The notes: a model not told the origin generated them from the letters alone. DNA of 64,000 nt from Reticulitermes speratus (GCA_021186555.1 JAJKFL010000003.1:30802908-30866907), one strand, 5' to 3'; shown: positions 11,480 to 23,683, counted from the stretch's first letter. Program-made: numbers and translations.

Positions 11480-14355
11480 AATGCTCTCAAAATAAGTACG
11501 CTCAAAAGTAAAATATCTGTCAATATGATAGCCAATAGAGAGAAGACGGACGTACAACAAAATATCACAATGTTGCTTACAGTAAAAAAAGGGACAATGT
11601 CAAGGTAATTCAGAGAATCATCAGGATAATTTTATGATCAAGGATTATACCCTGAGCTGGGACATCCGCAATACTGGCGCTGGAATATTTCATACACAAA
11701 TTATAATTTTTGTTACAAACTAATTTTTATACAAACTAATCGTTTGATGCTGCAGTTCAGCAAACTCAAGATTCTGTGTTAATGATACTTTCTAAGCCAA
11801 GGGACAAAGTGCGTCTGAAATAAACACGTTGAGGCCAGTTTGAGTGCCATATCATCACACGATTATTTTGTGCTATAACGGGCAGAACGAAGGCTGAGTG
11901 AGGAAAAACTTGGCAGAGCAACTATCCAGCTGTTCGAGGTCAAGGTTATATCTGTCGCGTCCGACGGATACTTATTTCAGGCAATAAATGTATGCACGTT
12001 ACAGACTCTTGCATTTTTAGGCCTCCCGTTCAGATTTCGAAGATTCTGCCATCGAATAAAATTCCACTTCATGTTTTGGGGGTGAGTTGAGTGCGGTTTC
12101 GACAAATTATGTAACAAGTTAAAATCCGTAATAGGTATTGAAGGTGAGAGATCACAGTTCATATCCCAATCTCTCACTCAGACAGCATGCCAGGTGTTTA
12201 ATCTGCATTACCACTTTCCAAGCAATAACTGACAAATTGAAGTTAACAAATGAAGCAAATAGCTTTAGAGAAGATTGTTCAGCTAAGAGACATACTGAAG
12301 CGCAACTGCCATATTAAACATATGGGCCTATCAGAGTCCTCGCAAAGATGACAGTGGTCTAACTAGTCAAAAAAAATCCAACACTCCGTTCCACTATTAA
12401 CCCTTTAAAGCCTAGTGGTTACTTTATGTGCCATTAGGTTTAACATTAAAACATGCTATATTCTGTCCAGAGTGCAATTGTGTGTTTTGTATGGTTTTCA
12501 GAACAATTAGCCACTATTCACCTCACAGCATTAACCGATTAGTTTTTTTTTTGTCAGAGACGGAGAGTGTTTACCGCGCGGTACCAGCTGAGTCTTTAAA
12601 TATAATTCTTGTTTGCTCAGTTTTCAAAGGGTTAAGGAACCAAAAGTTCTATTACACTACGCCGTCATTTGATCCCCCCCCCCCCCGAATCAGTCCGATG
12701 CAATCCACATCTTCACACCGCAGTCCCATTTTTAAAATCTATTTTAATAATATTTTCTCCTATATACCTCACTGTACCAATTAATCGCTTCTTTTCACTG
12801 TTTACCATTAAAATTTTGTAAGCATGTCTCATCTTACCTATGAGTGCTACACGTCCGATCCAACACGTCCTTGAATTTGTCGCCTCAGTTGCACGTCTTT
12901 AACAGTGCAAATTAAAAGCTCCAGTACACAGGTTTATCCAGCCTCGTTTTACTTTCTCTCTCTTCGGTTCAAATATTCGACTCTGAACTCTAAATGTAAA
13001 ATAAATAGAGACCAAATTCTAGTAAAATAAATGGCAACAGTAGTTCTGCAAGACCTATATATTTTAGTCTTCACGTTTTCAGATAGCGGACAGGAACATC
13101 AAAGATTCTGAACCAATGGTAGCAAGCACTCCGCGAATTCAATCCGTTCTTAACTTTTTCATGAATGTAAATTCGAATTATTCCTGTCGATCCCAAATGA
13201 TATAATAACTTTGCCACAGGGCTTATGAGCTGCCGTCATACTGTGATTGTGTTCTGTATTCTTGTTAACGAGAAATAAACTAATCATAAGCTACACAAAT
13301 GTCTCTATGTTCTATTCTACACAGGCCCCCTTACTGTATCGTCACTTCTACATGTACCTACACTAAGGTTTCGCGCGTGAACGACGCATTTCTCGTATGA
13401 TGAAGCAGATACCTGCTTGCTCTTCTCCTTCACACCTTGCAACTCTATGAGTTCTGATTTGACGGACAAGTATAAGGAAAGAAAGGGGAGAGAAGATTTT
13501 GATATTCCCAATGGGATAAAGGTTCAAGTCACTGGTTTTAGGGGGCAAAAGGGAGAAATCGAAACGATAACGGCCGAACGGGCAACACAGAAGTAGGTTA
13601 GGGTACGGTACTGAGCTTTTGATTACCGGCGACGGATGTACTGGGGTTACAAGATGGCCCTTTAGAGAAGTGCTTGCTGAGTTCAAAGCTTTTTTTCTCC
13701 TATACCGGTGCTTTTGGTTCAGTGAATAAGGGCAACCAGAAGGGATTCCCTTGAGGGGGATATACACCGGCCTGAGATGACCCACGCAAACGAAAATGCT
13801 TCCAGTAGGGAAATAAAAACCTGCAGTCAACCGGGTTCTTTTACGTACACATGAAGAAGCCCTCACCCTAGTGGCGCATGCAGCCTGCTCTGAAATCTTA
13901 ATAAGGCTGACGGGCAGCTTCCAAGATTGTTCCTTTTTATGCTTAGATAAGACAACATATTATAACAGATAATTTCTGGTGATTAAGCGTGTGGATTGGT
14001 AGTAACTAATTTTAGTTACTTTATTTTCATGTGCGTGTGTGGTGTAACTTTTCGAAGCATGACCAAATGATTGGTCTATCCGTCGCATAGCGACAATTTT
14101 ACTGAGCTATGAAGTAAATCTGCAGAAAAATTGTTAAGTTGTGATTGGTAACCTAAGTGTCTAGCAGAGTTTTGCTGTATGAGGATAAAGAAATTCACTC
14201 TCTCTGAAGAAAGCTGTTATGAAAGTTAAGTGCTGTCGCGCAGCCAGAACTAATCCGTAAATATCTAGTGAACTGTGTAAAAGGTACAGATTTATGACAT
14301 GAGTCTGAAGACTGTATAAAATATTTTGTCGCATTATTATCAGTTACCAGATAGG
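11480..14355. other. 2.9 kb with no gene or known repeat
   Basis: It holds a 13-C homopolymer at 12674-12686 and the longest open frame of the window (13363-13866, minus, 167 codons), which has no recognisable domain. The rest is featureless. Confidence 0.4.
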
Positions 14356-14373
14356 GGCAAATAACGTTTTGAC

Positions 14374-14665
14374 GGGCCGTACCATGGCTGAGGCGGTTAG
14401 TCGCCGGCCTCCCACCTCGGAGGTCCAGGTTCGATCCCGGGTCAGTCCATGTGGGATTTGTGGTGGACAAAGTGGCACTGGGACAGGGTTTTCCCCCGAG
14501 TACTTTGGTTTTCCCCTGTCAATTTCATTCCACCGGTGCTCCATTACTTGGAAAAATGAAAAAAATTAACCATCTTTCTCTTCATCTTCATCACGAGAGT
14601 TGCACAATAAGCCTTAAGGCTGTGGTGCGTCCGTAGCATCTGCTGCGGGGCCCTTCACCACAAAA
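14374..14665 (+). repeat. SINE family B, full length (tail type 1)
   Basis: The tRNA-like head has box A (TGGCTGAGGCGGTTAG, 14385-14400) and box B (GGTTCGATCCC, 14428-14438). The core includes GTGGTGGACAAAGTGGCAC, and the tail runs to CCCTTCACCACAAAA. Imperfect 13-bp flanks at 14361-14373 and 14666-14678 match at about 10 of 13 positions. Its core, but not its tail, is shared with the copy at 58815-59072. It is non-coding, and the small frames across it on both strands are artefacts. Confidence 0.85.
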
Positions 14666-15185
14666 AAAACGTTATCACAGTTCTTGTAAAAATGTTAATA
14701 TGTGGTTATATTACACGTATTTCGTGTGTGTGACCATAGACCGCGGGTTACTACTTTGCCCCACTAAAACACATGAGATAAAACGTCTGATCTAAAGAAT
14801 TCGGTTCGACGACTGAGCGCGGCAAACGACACAATTTCACAACGAAGAAAAGTGTGCAGTAGTACGGGACAAGTAAAAAGTTGCTGCCCGACGTGCAGGT
14901 AAGCGGAAGACACAGCGGGACTGCTGTAATATGAATGCCTGTGTTGACACTTCCGAACAATAGCTCTGTAGGGAGTTATCAACTTTTAGGCATGAAGCGA
15001 AAAACGTTCGCAGTCACCTGCTAGCATCTTCGCCATGCTCATCAGTCAGTCCGAATTTATGAAAGTAGCAGAGTATAAACTAACCGCCACATTTCGAATT
15101 CGTTATAGAAAACCTATGCTAAATGTCGATTCCGTTCAATATGATTCACTTTGGCTCATTAGCAGAAACACACTACTTCATCATT

Positions 15186-15665
15186 CCACAGCCTGTCTTA
15201 CGACAGGTCCATAGCATCTTCCAAAATGAGTTCTCCACAGAGTGGGAGCTAGTGCTTCCTTTTTCAGTTTCCAGTATCAGGTCGTTTCCTTAAGGTCATC
15301 CAGTATCTGCTTACGTCTTCTTCCTCGTCTTCCCGTCTCTTCTATACTTCATTCTAACTTTCCTTCAATAACGTCTTTTAGAGGCAGATCCTATGCAAGA
15401 TGTGACCAATCCAGTTAGCCTTCCTTGTTTTTATTGTATGTAGGATATTCCTATCCTCCTTAACGCTATAAAATACTTCTTCATTTTTCACACGATCGGT
15501 CCAACTGATCTTATCAATCCTTCTCCAGGACCACATTCCAGTACTTTCCAGGTATTTCTGATCTGCTTTCCGAGCGTCCAAGTTTCAGCGCCATACAAAT
15601 GTGACACAAATACATTTTGCATGCATATTTCTTTATTTTCAAAAATTTGTAAAAGATAAATCTCC
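15186..15665 (-). pseudogene. LINE 3' end, endonuclease-reverse transcriptase C-terminal relic
   Basis: The minus strand encodes the region downstream of a LINE reverse transcriptase: LYGAETWTL, then DQKYLES, WSWRRIDKISWTDRV, NILHTIKTRKANWIGHIL and a distal GPVVRQ-like end. It is the same family as the copy at 48.8-49.25 kb, roughly the last 130-150 residues of a much longer ORF2. A frameshift near 15580 breaks it between YGAETWTL and DQKYLES. The frame then stops after GHILHRICL, and further stops follow. The reverse transcriptase core is absent, consistent with 5' truncation during target-primed reverse transcription. The peptide suggests an RTE-type or related endonuclease-bearing LINE; the clade is not certain. 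Confidence 0.8.
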
Positions 15666-15964
15666 ATTCGCCGCACATTCGCAATTTACAGTATTACCGA
15701 TACATATTTTTTCCAACGTCTTAAAGGTCACGTTACTTAACAGCTTAAGTTAACTATTTAAAAAACTTATTAGTTCAATATACGGCACCTTTATTGTGCA
15801 CGTAAGTTTCACTTTAATTTCTTTAATTGTTTCTAAGGCACTAAAAATTTCGGAAACGTTACATTAGGAAATTACACTGCCTAACAGACAGAAGTAATTA
15901 ATACACGTTATAGACAGCCACAAAATAAATATATGTTACTGTTCTCGAGAAAATTCCTAAAACA

Positions 15965-16256
15965 ATATAGATAAAGATATCCCAATGCACGCTGTGAAAG
16001 CATGGGGAAGTGGAGGTATATCTCTACTCATTCTGAGCCTCGGAACTACAAGGAGGTAAGTGGTCAGCTTCAAGCCCCGGCCACTTTATTCCCGGTGACA
16101 AAGCCCCATGTAACCATTCAATAGAAGGCTGGGTGGTCCCGAAAGCCGGCCTGGGCGATTTGGAGAAGACACTCGTAACTCTCCTACAATTTCTCGTACG
16201 TCCAGCCCGTAGCTTAGTCTCGATACTGACTGCGCCATCCCGGGTCCATTACTAGC
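15965..16256 (-). repeat. SINE family A, near full length
   Basis: On the minus strand it starts GGGATGGCGCAGTCAGTATC (box A region) and passes through AGCTACGGGCTGGACGTACG. The family A middle follows (CCACCCAGCCTTCTATTGAA, GGGAATAAAGTGGCCGGG), then GAGTAGAGATATACCTCCAC and a decayed tail. Box B is eroded compared with the copy at 25.8 kb. An open frame across it is the common SINE translation, not a gene. Confidence 0.75.
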
Positions 16257-16479
16257 ATAACACCAATACATTAAGTGTGAGCCACCAAAAGAGTAGACAG
16301 AACGCCTCGCTTTCTAGTCTGATGTCTAATCGATTATACGTACTGCATTTAGGCTAAGTGCGCAGTAGACGGACGTAGTCAGTGAAAAAGACCCGTCTTT
16401 TAATGCCCCTTCAAGATTGCATTTTGCCACTTTGGGGGCGTTTGCAACGAAGCAGCAAAGGCGAGCCAGTTAGCTTTCC

Positions 16480-16570
16480 AATATCTGTCTGCCTTTCTGT
16501 ACTCATGTAACAATTCGACGACTGCTGAATGGATTTTCAAGAAATTTATACTTTACATTTTACTACAGTC
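16480..16570 (+). repeat. TCTGTCTG...GATTTT-ATGAAA motif, copy 1
   Basis: TCTGTCTGCCTTTCTGT is followed about 40 bp later by TGGATTTTCAAGAAATTTAT. The same order appears at about 40.25 and 46.7 kb, and in part at 33.4 and 39.95 kb. This looks like an old interspersed repeat; no function is known to me. Confidence 0.45.
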
Positions 16571-16574
16571 TCTA

Positions 16575-17535
16575 AAAAAACAGTTTTGGTTACAACGTAC
16601 TATAACGAACACTGTACCTGGAGTCCTACATGTGCCTCCGCGCGCACTTGCAAACGCAACTCACTGTAAATATGTTGCAGCGAATAATGTGTGGAACAAA
16701 CGTTGCAGAGAAAATTGACACATAAACCGCGTGCCCAGTACTCTACGTCCGTAAACCTTACGGTTTTCGAAACATGATTCTAGTAAAGTGATTTTTAAAC
16801 ATTTCTAGGCATGACTGTTATGCTTTGCTCAGACCTGCGTTTCCTAAACTCTTCTTGCTAACGCAGCACACCATTACACATTACTCGTCAGTAAACAACC
16901 ATACACTTTCTGTGTAATGCTGCCAGCCGAAAATGTAATTGTGTCGCAATGCTTACACGTACGTACCTGTTTGGGCTACCACTCTAACAGTGTGTTCCTG
17001 TTAGATCATGATCTTCCTTCAAAAGACAACTTTGTCATTATTTGTTGGTAAATTTCAACCAACAAAAAGCGTTGCATTTGAAGGAAAGTCAATACGAGAT
17101 ATTTAATAAAATAGGCCTACTGTGCAAAATGTTTTTTTCCGGCACCGCTTTGGCAGCAAGTGCGCTCTTAGCGGTATAATTTTCCCAGGATCCATTGCAA
17201 TTTACACCTCTATTTTCCCTACAACTTCGATTCCCTGAGTAATAGTTAACGTACTCATTTTTCTGGAAGTCAGTAAACTTTGCGCTGTATATTTTGTTGT
17301 TTGAAATGCTTTGTAAACATGTTTTATTTTTCAAATTTCATCTTTTCATCACAGCCCACATTACAAAAGCTTTTCGTTGATCACCATTATATTTATCGGC
17401 AAAATCGGTCTATCGGCACACCCTATTCCATAATCGTACAGGACAAATGAAACTGTACCGTACAAGGGTATGACACATTTATCACGCGTGTTATATTTTC
17501 GTACACAAGAGACAGACGACACAGATTTCGAGTCT
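16575..17535. other. no recognised feature
   Basis: AT-rich DNA. Only short, domain-free frames are seen. Confidence 0.4.
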
Positions 17536-17539
17536 AACA

Positions 17540-18940
17540 TCGAGCATAAAAACTCTGTAGTTACAGCTCTGTGCCCGAGCGCCAAACCGTGAAAGGGTAA
17601 AAAATTATGCAGGCCTACTTACGTATCTGTGCGTTAGCGGTGTAAAATTATGCAGGCCTACTTACGTATCTGTGCGTTAGCGGTGTAAAATTATGCAGGC
17701 CTACTTACGTATCTGTGCGTTAGCGGTGTAAAATTATGCAGGCCTACTTACGTATCTGTGCGTTAGCGGGTAAAATTATCAGGGCACTTAGTACTGCGTT
17801 AGCGTGTAAAATTATGCAGGCCTACTTACGTATCTGTGCGTTAGCGGTGTAAAATTATGCAGGCCTACTTACGTATCTGTGCGTAGTTAGCGGTGTTTAA
17901 AATTATGCAGGCCTACTTACGTATCTGTGCGTTAGCGGTGTAAAATTATGCAGGCCTACTTACGTATCTGTGCGTTAGCGCTGTAAAATTATGCAGGCCT
18001 ACTTAACGTATCTGCGCGTTAGAGCTGTAAAATTATGCAGGCCTACTTACGTATCTGTGCGTTAGCGGTGTAAAATTATACAGGCCTACTTACGTATCTG
18101 CGCGTTAGCGGTGAATAACGCATTACTACCGCTTAAGATGTGTTACTACCGGTTTCTGCCGGCAGCCACACAATAAATGGACACACAGTTACGTACCTAG
18201 CGATCTGTGCACAACTGCCAAACATTATATGGAGCAAATTTTTGTACTTATGGCTCTGTGCCTCAGTACTCCAGCGTACATGGACAAGTTGTGTTTCTAC
18301 GGTTATGATCCAATAGGCCATAGAATGAATGGGCATTCTCTGCCTCAGCGTCAAACCGTCAATGTGTGCACATTGGTAGCCATGCCTCTGTTCCTTCAGT
18401 AAAAACCGCAAGCTGTGTGGGCTACCTGAGGCCCTGTGTCCACGTGCCGAGCAATAATGGACACAGAGTTCTGTAGATACGGGGCTCTGAGCCTAAAGGC
18501 GAAATCGTGAATAAGTGCGAAGCTGTGTGCCTGCAGATCTATGTCTTAGCACCAAACACTGAGAAACCCCAAAGTTCTGTAGGCTAACTACAGTTATGCC
18601 GCTGAAAGCCAGAAAGAGAATGAACGCTAACTTACATGCTTATGGCTCGGATCCTAGCGCCAAAGTAAACAGACGTCAAATTGTGTGCTACACCTCCATG
18701 CCTAAGCCCCAACTCGTCAATGGACCCAGAGTTGTGTATCTACGGACCTCTGTCTCAGCGACAAACAAGACAGACGCGTAAGCATCAAAACGTGGAAAGG
18801 TACAAAGCTGCGTAGATACGGCTTAAGCCTTAACACCAAACCGTCATTGGGCATAAAGCTTTGTACTGGCCATGGCGCTGTTCTTTAGCGCCAAACCGTG
18901 ATGCGACGCACATTTGTGTAGCTACAACATGCCAAATTTA
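17540..18940. repeat. decayed tandem array of about 50-55 bp period
   Basis: Blocks resembling CTCTGTGCCT.AGCGCCAAACCGT recur at about 17581, 18351, 18401, 18446, 18501, 18550, 18655, 18708, 18758 and on to about 18890. They alternate with blocks such as CACAGAGTTGTGTAGCTACG. Spacing is mostly 45-58 bp and copies are strongly diverged, so this is an old satellite-like array. The young 43-bp minisatellite at 17597-18113 lies within its span. Confidence 0.7.
17597..18113. repeat. 43-bp minisatellite, about 12 copies
   Basis: About 12 head-to-tail copies of a 43-bp unit contain AAAATTATGCAGGCCTACTT followed by ACGTATCTGTGCGTTAGCG. Most copies are identical. One copy near 17770-17806 has several deletions, and others carry single changes (GCGTTAGAGC, TTATACAGGCC). 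There are no unique spacers, so it is a plain minisatellite. Unit junctions (CTGTG.G.TAGCG) resemble the surrounding older array, which suggests that it arose by renewed amplification of a variant of that array. Confidence 0.95.
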
Positions 18941-18944
18941 CAAA

Positions 18945-20215
18945 CCGTCGAAGACTAGAGGAGATATAACACACTAGTAAACCATACTTCATGCAGGCCT
19001 GCTTTATATTTAGAACTAAATTCGATACATTTTACATTGTGCATTCTCTTCTGTAGGTCAGCATCATATACTTAGAATGCATTTGCACTCTTTTCCATTA
19101 ACTTCGTAAGAAAAACATTACTGCCTTCTGGGATTTGATCGTGTGATCTGGTAGATAGACCCATTTACCACGTTTCTGCATATCTGTCCATATTTCAAAT
19201 ATACCACGGTCGATGAAGATTTGTGTAAACGAATTCAAGACATTTGGCAGGAGACTTGGCTCACCGTTCAATTGTACGACGTGTGAAACCACACGGAGGC
19301 TGTTACCATGACAACGGAGATGTTACGATGAGATGCGTACGTACTGACGCATTGTATAGCACTAGTATGGCGACCTTTCTTCCGTTAGAGACAAACTCAT
19401 ACCGGTAGGGCGATAAAACAGACTAGTGAATAATTGAAGTGAATCTTTCCAGGGTTATCCTCATGGCCTTCTGTATATAACAGCTATGATTTTGTATGTA
19501 TTTCTGTGGGGTGAGACGTTTATGATGGTATACGATATAGGAGTTAATAGCAGTTATCGTGGATTCACGAAAGCAGTGTTTGCTGGGCTAGAAGTGGCAG
19601 TAGCGGGGATGAAGGGGGTTTCGGTCGGAGCTTCGTCGTTGTAGTCGAGGGGGTAAAGCCTGGGGTTAATACTACGCCAAGTGCTCCCCAGGGAACCCCC
19701 TGTCTGTTCTAACTCGCCAAAAGCTGGTGGAAAGAAGAAAGGAAATGCAGATTTCTCTGTCTCTATCTCTCGGAAAGTTCCTCCTTCAAAACACCACAGA
19801 CCGAACACTTTGTGACGGAACTCGAAAACAGAAAGAATTTGACTTTCCAAATTCCATATATGGTGCTACACACTGTATGTCCATTCTGTATTTTCACAGA
19901 CAAATAACTCTGAAGTTACTGGCAGAAGACCGACAAAAGTCACTAAATATTAAAGTATCTGAACTCTCCACCGACTCAAGTACACTGTTTAACTCTAAAC
20001 ATGCCCTTAAGCTAGGGCGGAACGTGCGGTCCAGCCCTAGTAAGGAGGCGTATATAACGTACACTATCTATGGACTGCAAGAATCACCGACCAAATAAGC
20101 AGTCGGGAACCCGAGAAAAATCCCGGGAATAGAAAACCTCGTGTGGATCGACATGTAACGTAAAACACGACATATTAAAATAGATATCTGAAGGCAATTC
20201 GTAATCAGTAATCCA
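18945..20215. other. no recognised feature
   Basis: Open frames at 19554-19850 (minus) and 19727-20098 (plus) overlap each other, lack any domain and are not supported as genes. Confidence 0.4.
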
Positions 20216-20221
20216 TGGATA

Positions 20222-20275
20222 CTCGTTCAGAGGAGCACTACCGGGCGGGCGTGTGTGTCTGTGTGTTTTGTGTCA
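20222..20275 (+). repeat. SINE family C fragment
   Basis: GTTCAGAGGAGCACTACCGG followed by a GTGTGTGTCT run matches the segment of family C just before its tail (compare 38930-38960). Confidence 0.55.
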
Positions 20276-20279
20276 CTAA

Positions 20280-22210
20280 AATATAAGTTGTGATCGACAG
20301 ACGTAATAGTTGGTTCTATTGTTTCAGTGTTTACAACACAACGGGATGAATCGCCATAACATTAAGACAAAACACCGTAATGAAAATAAAAGTTTTAATT
20401 AGCAGATCTTGCTTGAAGTTAGTAGAGCAAACTGCGGCCACCGTTAAATGCCCATCACCAAGTCAAACTAAGGGCAGAAAGATTATTAGAAGCAAAAATT
20501 ACTCTCGCTCTGAATTCCATAATTAATGAAATTGTTTCTTGCAACTTTTTATTAGTTAGTGTATACTTAGGGGTCGCTTGTACCAAACACACCTTGATTT
20601 ATAAATGTCGGGTTGCTGAGACGATCGAATTCGTTACAATAGCAGAATACAAAGTTAGCAGAAGTTAAATAGTTAAGGGACGTCCCTAGCTTCCTCGGAC
20701 CTTGTATTTTTTTCTTCTTCTTGACTCTTTCTCTTCATTCTGTTTTATGTAGTTTAGAAGTCCAAACCCGTAGACGGACGTAATGAATATTTATGGTAGG
20801 GACGTTATTTTACTCCCTTGTCGTATGTGTCTCATCTAAACTCGTTCCGCCATTCCTTTTCTCTTAACTCTCAGACTCCCAGCATAACTCCCGCAGGACA
20901 AATTTTCCTTGACGACGCATAGGCGTACTACAGGAAGTCAAAAATTTTCTGTCTCCAGACTCTACTCGTGGCTGAAATTCAGAAACAAGGCGCCACGTCA
21001 ATTCCACAGCGTCTGCGACATTATCGCGGAATTTTGGACGCAGGTTATTTTGATTAATATTTTAAATTTTCGTCTTTCAAAACGACATATACCAAGAGTG
21101 GTAGCTTACACGGAAGTGACCGCCTTCTGGAGACCAGTGTACGTAATTTATTCTGATTTGGGCGTGGCTTTGTTTCACTCAGTCAGAGATCCCCAATAAA
21201 TTCTGGAAATAGTTTCTGGAAAGAAGACACAATAAATAAGCTACATAAACTTCACCGTTTCCAAAAGAAAGTTACAGACATTAAACAAATATTTCAGTTC
21301 ATCAAACTGATCAAAGTTCATGGGAATGTCTCTGCAACGGATCAGTTGTTTAGTGTGACCTACATACGCAGCGCTCTGTACGCAGGTGGTGAAGAAGCGA
21401 GTGGACCGGCTTTTCGTCTCGTCGCAGCACAATCTGCCGCTAACAAAAGCGTCACTGAAATCATAAACTGAACTGTGAGTCGCGAAGCTTACTCCCAAAC
21501 TCAATCTGGGTCTCGGCCGAGAAAAGTTAAGAACACTGCGTTAATGGTCTGCACTGCTAAAACATACCCAACCAATTTGTTGACACGGTCAACCTGGTAG
21601 GCAAGGACAGTACAAACGCAACACAACACTTTTCACTCCCTGCTGGCTTGTTTCACGTTCATAAACACAACTTATTACTGGTTTATTTCCTCAAGTGTAT
21701 CTTAAGTTTAGCTGTGTTAATTTTTTAAGCGTTAAAGTAATACAGAGGCATTAATTATTCTATACGTTCTCAGCAATTGATCTTTAAATTAAGAAGAGAA
21801 TATAGACTAGGGACATTCGTGAACAGAGTGCTGAGGAGAATAATTGTATTTAAGAGACAGGAAGTAACAGGGGCTGGGGAAACTGCATAACGAGGAACTG
21901 CATTATTTGTACTCCTCGGCAAATATTACAAATAAGGATTATCAAAAGGAGGACTGGAGGTGAGAGAGGCATGTGGCATGCATGGAGCAGAAGATAAATG
22001 CATATGGGGTTTTCGTCAAAACATATGAAGAAAACAGACCACTTTGAAAATCTAGGCGCACACGGGGAGAATATTACATTACGTCTCAAAGAGGATGGGA
22101 AGGTGAGAAGTGGCATCTTCTGGGTCCGGACAGGAACAAATGGTGAGCTTTTATAAACACGGTAATGAACTTTGTGGTTCCATAAAGTGCGGGGAATTTC
22201 TTGACTACTG
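20280..22210. other. 1.9 kb with no recognised feature
   Basis: Low-copy-looking AT-rich DNA. Frames of 87-96 codons at 20909-21199 (plus), 21241-21504 (minus) and 21850-22116 (minus) show no domain. Confidence 0.4.
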
Positions 22211-22223
22211 AGCTTCTCAAGGG

Positions 22224-22478
22224 CATATGCGTAATTTGGAGGTGCAAGGGAGGGGCAAATGCCCCTCCAATATTTTTTCTACCTAAGAATATTTTTTTTT
22301 GGGTACTGAGTCGAAGAGGGGCAAATATAAAATACGAATATTTTCTAAACGATTATTTGGATTGTGTAAAGACAAAAAACAAAAACCCTGCATTTTACGG
22401 GACGCAGAATACTCGTAGAAGCCTGGTAGATTTTGCCCCCCCCCCCCCCCCAATGTTATTAGCCAAGTTACGCCCATG
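22224..22478. mobile_element. MITE with GGCGTAACTTGG-type termini, 255 bp
   Basis: The left end reads CATATGCGTAATTTGG and the reverse complement of the right end reads CATGGGCGTAACTTGG. The flanks CTCAAGGG (22216-22223) and CTGAAGGG (22479-22486) match at 7 of 8 positions, an 8-bp duplication typical of hAT elements. A 16-C run (22436-22451) lies just inside the right end. No coding capacity is present. Confidence 0.7.
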
Positions 22479-22879
22479 CTGAAGGGTGACTCTGCTCCTT
22501 GGGGTTAGATACACATTCATTCAACGACCTCTGTCCTCTTGCCATCTAACTACTGCAATTTCTCCAATCCCAACAAAGAAATGGGTTAAATGGTGTAATA
22601 AAACCCTCAAAATCGTAAAATTCTAAGTGCACAAATGGGATAAATCTCACACAATAAGCCTAAAGGACAAATCGCACGTTTCGAAGTATAAAAGACTGAA
22701 AATGTAGGGCACAACTTCAGTCTTATTCTACGTATAAGTTGTAATGTTAATTCAAAGTATGAGGAGACAAATGCTATTAACACTTTGAAGCCTGTATTAA
22801 ATGGAATGGTGTTCCTGTCCAATGCTCCCGATTTCTAGAACGGCACTGTTTTATCTTAAGTCTCCTAGGATCCGCGCGC

Positions 22880-23062
22880 GTATCTTTACGATAACAGCAG
22901 CAGGACACTGAATATGAATATGCAGCACTGGTGAAATGGTACTTAGGATGGAAAACCGTCGCAGTGTCGCTTTTTCCATCACAAATATCACAGAGGCGGG
23001 GCCGGGATTGAAATGGGGTCTCCACTTTGACATGCCGGCGACTAATCGACTGAGTCCGGAAA
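22880..23062 (-). repeat. SINE family B copy 2, decayed
   Basis: Reading the minus strand, TCAGTCGATTAGTCGCCGGC (box A region) is followed by AATCCCGGCC, then GATATTTGTGATGGAAAAAG, equivalent to the family B GGGATTTGTGGTGGACAAAG core, and a CCACCAGTGCTG-like end. Divergence is high. Confidence 0.65.
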
Positions 23063-23079
23063 GAAAGACAGTGTGAAAG

Positions 23080-23178
23080 TACTTTTCCGTCTAGTGCGCC
23101 CCCTAATCCGAACCACCATCGCCTTGTATGAAGGTTCAAGGCTTCACCCGCTTGTAGTACAGCAATAAGATGAAGATC
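23080..23178 (+). repeat. repeat E, interrupted copy
   Basis: It matches 7366-7470, with TTCCGTC.AGTGC.CCCC and TTGTATGAAGGTTCAAGGCT CACCCGCTTGT in the same order. The element continues as D only after the family B SINE at 23180-23320, so the SINE appears to have landed inside the E-D repeat. Confidence 0.55.
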
Positions 23179-23179
23179 A

Positions 23180-23320
23180 GTATGGAGCATTGGTGGAAAG
23201 ACATTGACAGGGAAAACTGACGTACTTTGGGGGGAAAAAAAACCTTTCCCAGTGCCACCTATCCGTGACTCCGCGGTGAAAAGGCCGACGACTAGCCGCC
23301 TCAGCCATAGCACGGCCTAG
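23180..23320 (-). repeat. SINE family B copy 3, inserted in repeat E-D
   Basis: The minus strand starts CCGTGCTATGGCTGAGGCGG (box A) and continues CTAGTCGTCGGCC, then GGTGGCACTGGGAAAGG and CCACCAATGCTCCAT. The box B segment is deleted, so this copy cannot use the usual Pol III promoter. It lies between the E and D halves of an older repeat. Confidence 0.7.
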
Positions 23321-23329
23321 GACTGGACC

Positions 23330-23560
23330 CGAAATTCATCTACGTATTATACAAGTACTCAGTTCGTACCTCATAGAGGACGCACTCCGTGAGTATTACA
23401 AAAACCAGCCGGTTACTGTTGTATAGGGAAATTATTGTTATTCACAGTACGAATCACACGAAACATATATCTAAATACACTGCGTTGCCAGCTTTCAGAG
23501 TTTCTAAATATTAAACAGTTGATATACATATTTACCACTGGGCTTTAAAGCTTTAATGCA
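23330..23560 (+). repeat. repeat D copy 2
   Basis: CAGTTCGTACCTCATAGAGG, CGCACTCCGTGAG, CCAGCCGGTTACTGTTGTAT and an AGGGAAATTATTG block match the D consensus in order. The CA run and the PuCCACTGGGC end are recognisable but diverged. Confidence 0.55.
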
Positions 23561-23683
23561 GTGCTAGTAATCACGTCTTAAATCAATAGTAACGCTATTT
23601 TCTCGCAGATACTAAAGCGATATATCAAGACTGACGTTCGTCCACGTTCATTTTCTACATTATAGGAAATACACACTGCCTGC

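Noticed and set aside
13363-13866. Longest open frame, 167 codons on the minus strand
   Set aside because: No domain, signal peptide or compositional feature of a protein; surrounded by overlapping frames; no splice-site pattern that would make it a convincing exon. Chance length in a locally GC-richer patch is likely.
17597-18113. Regular array that might be taken for a CRISPR
   Set aside because: Units are contiguous, with no unique spacers between them, and the rest of the window is clearly eukaryotic.
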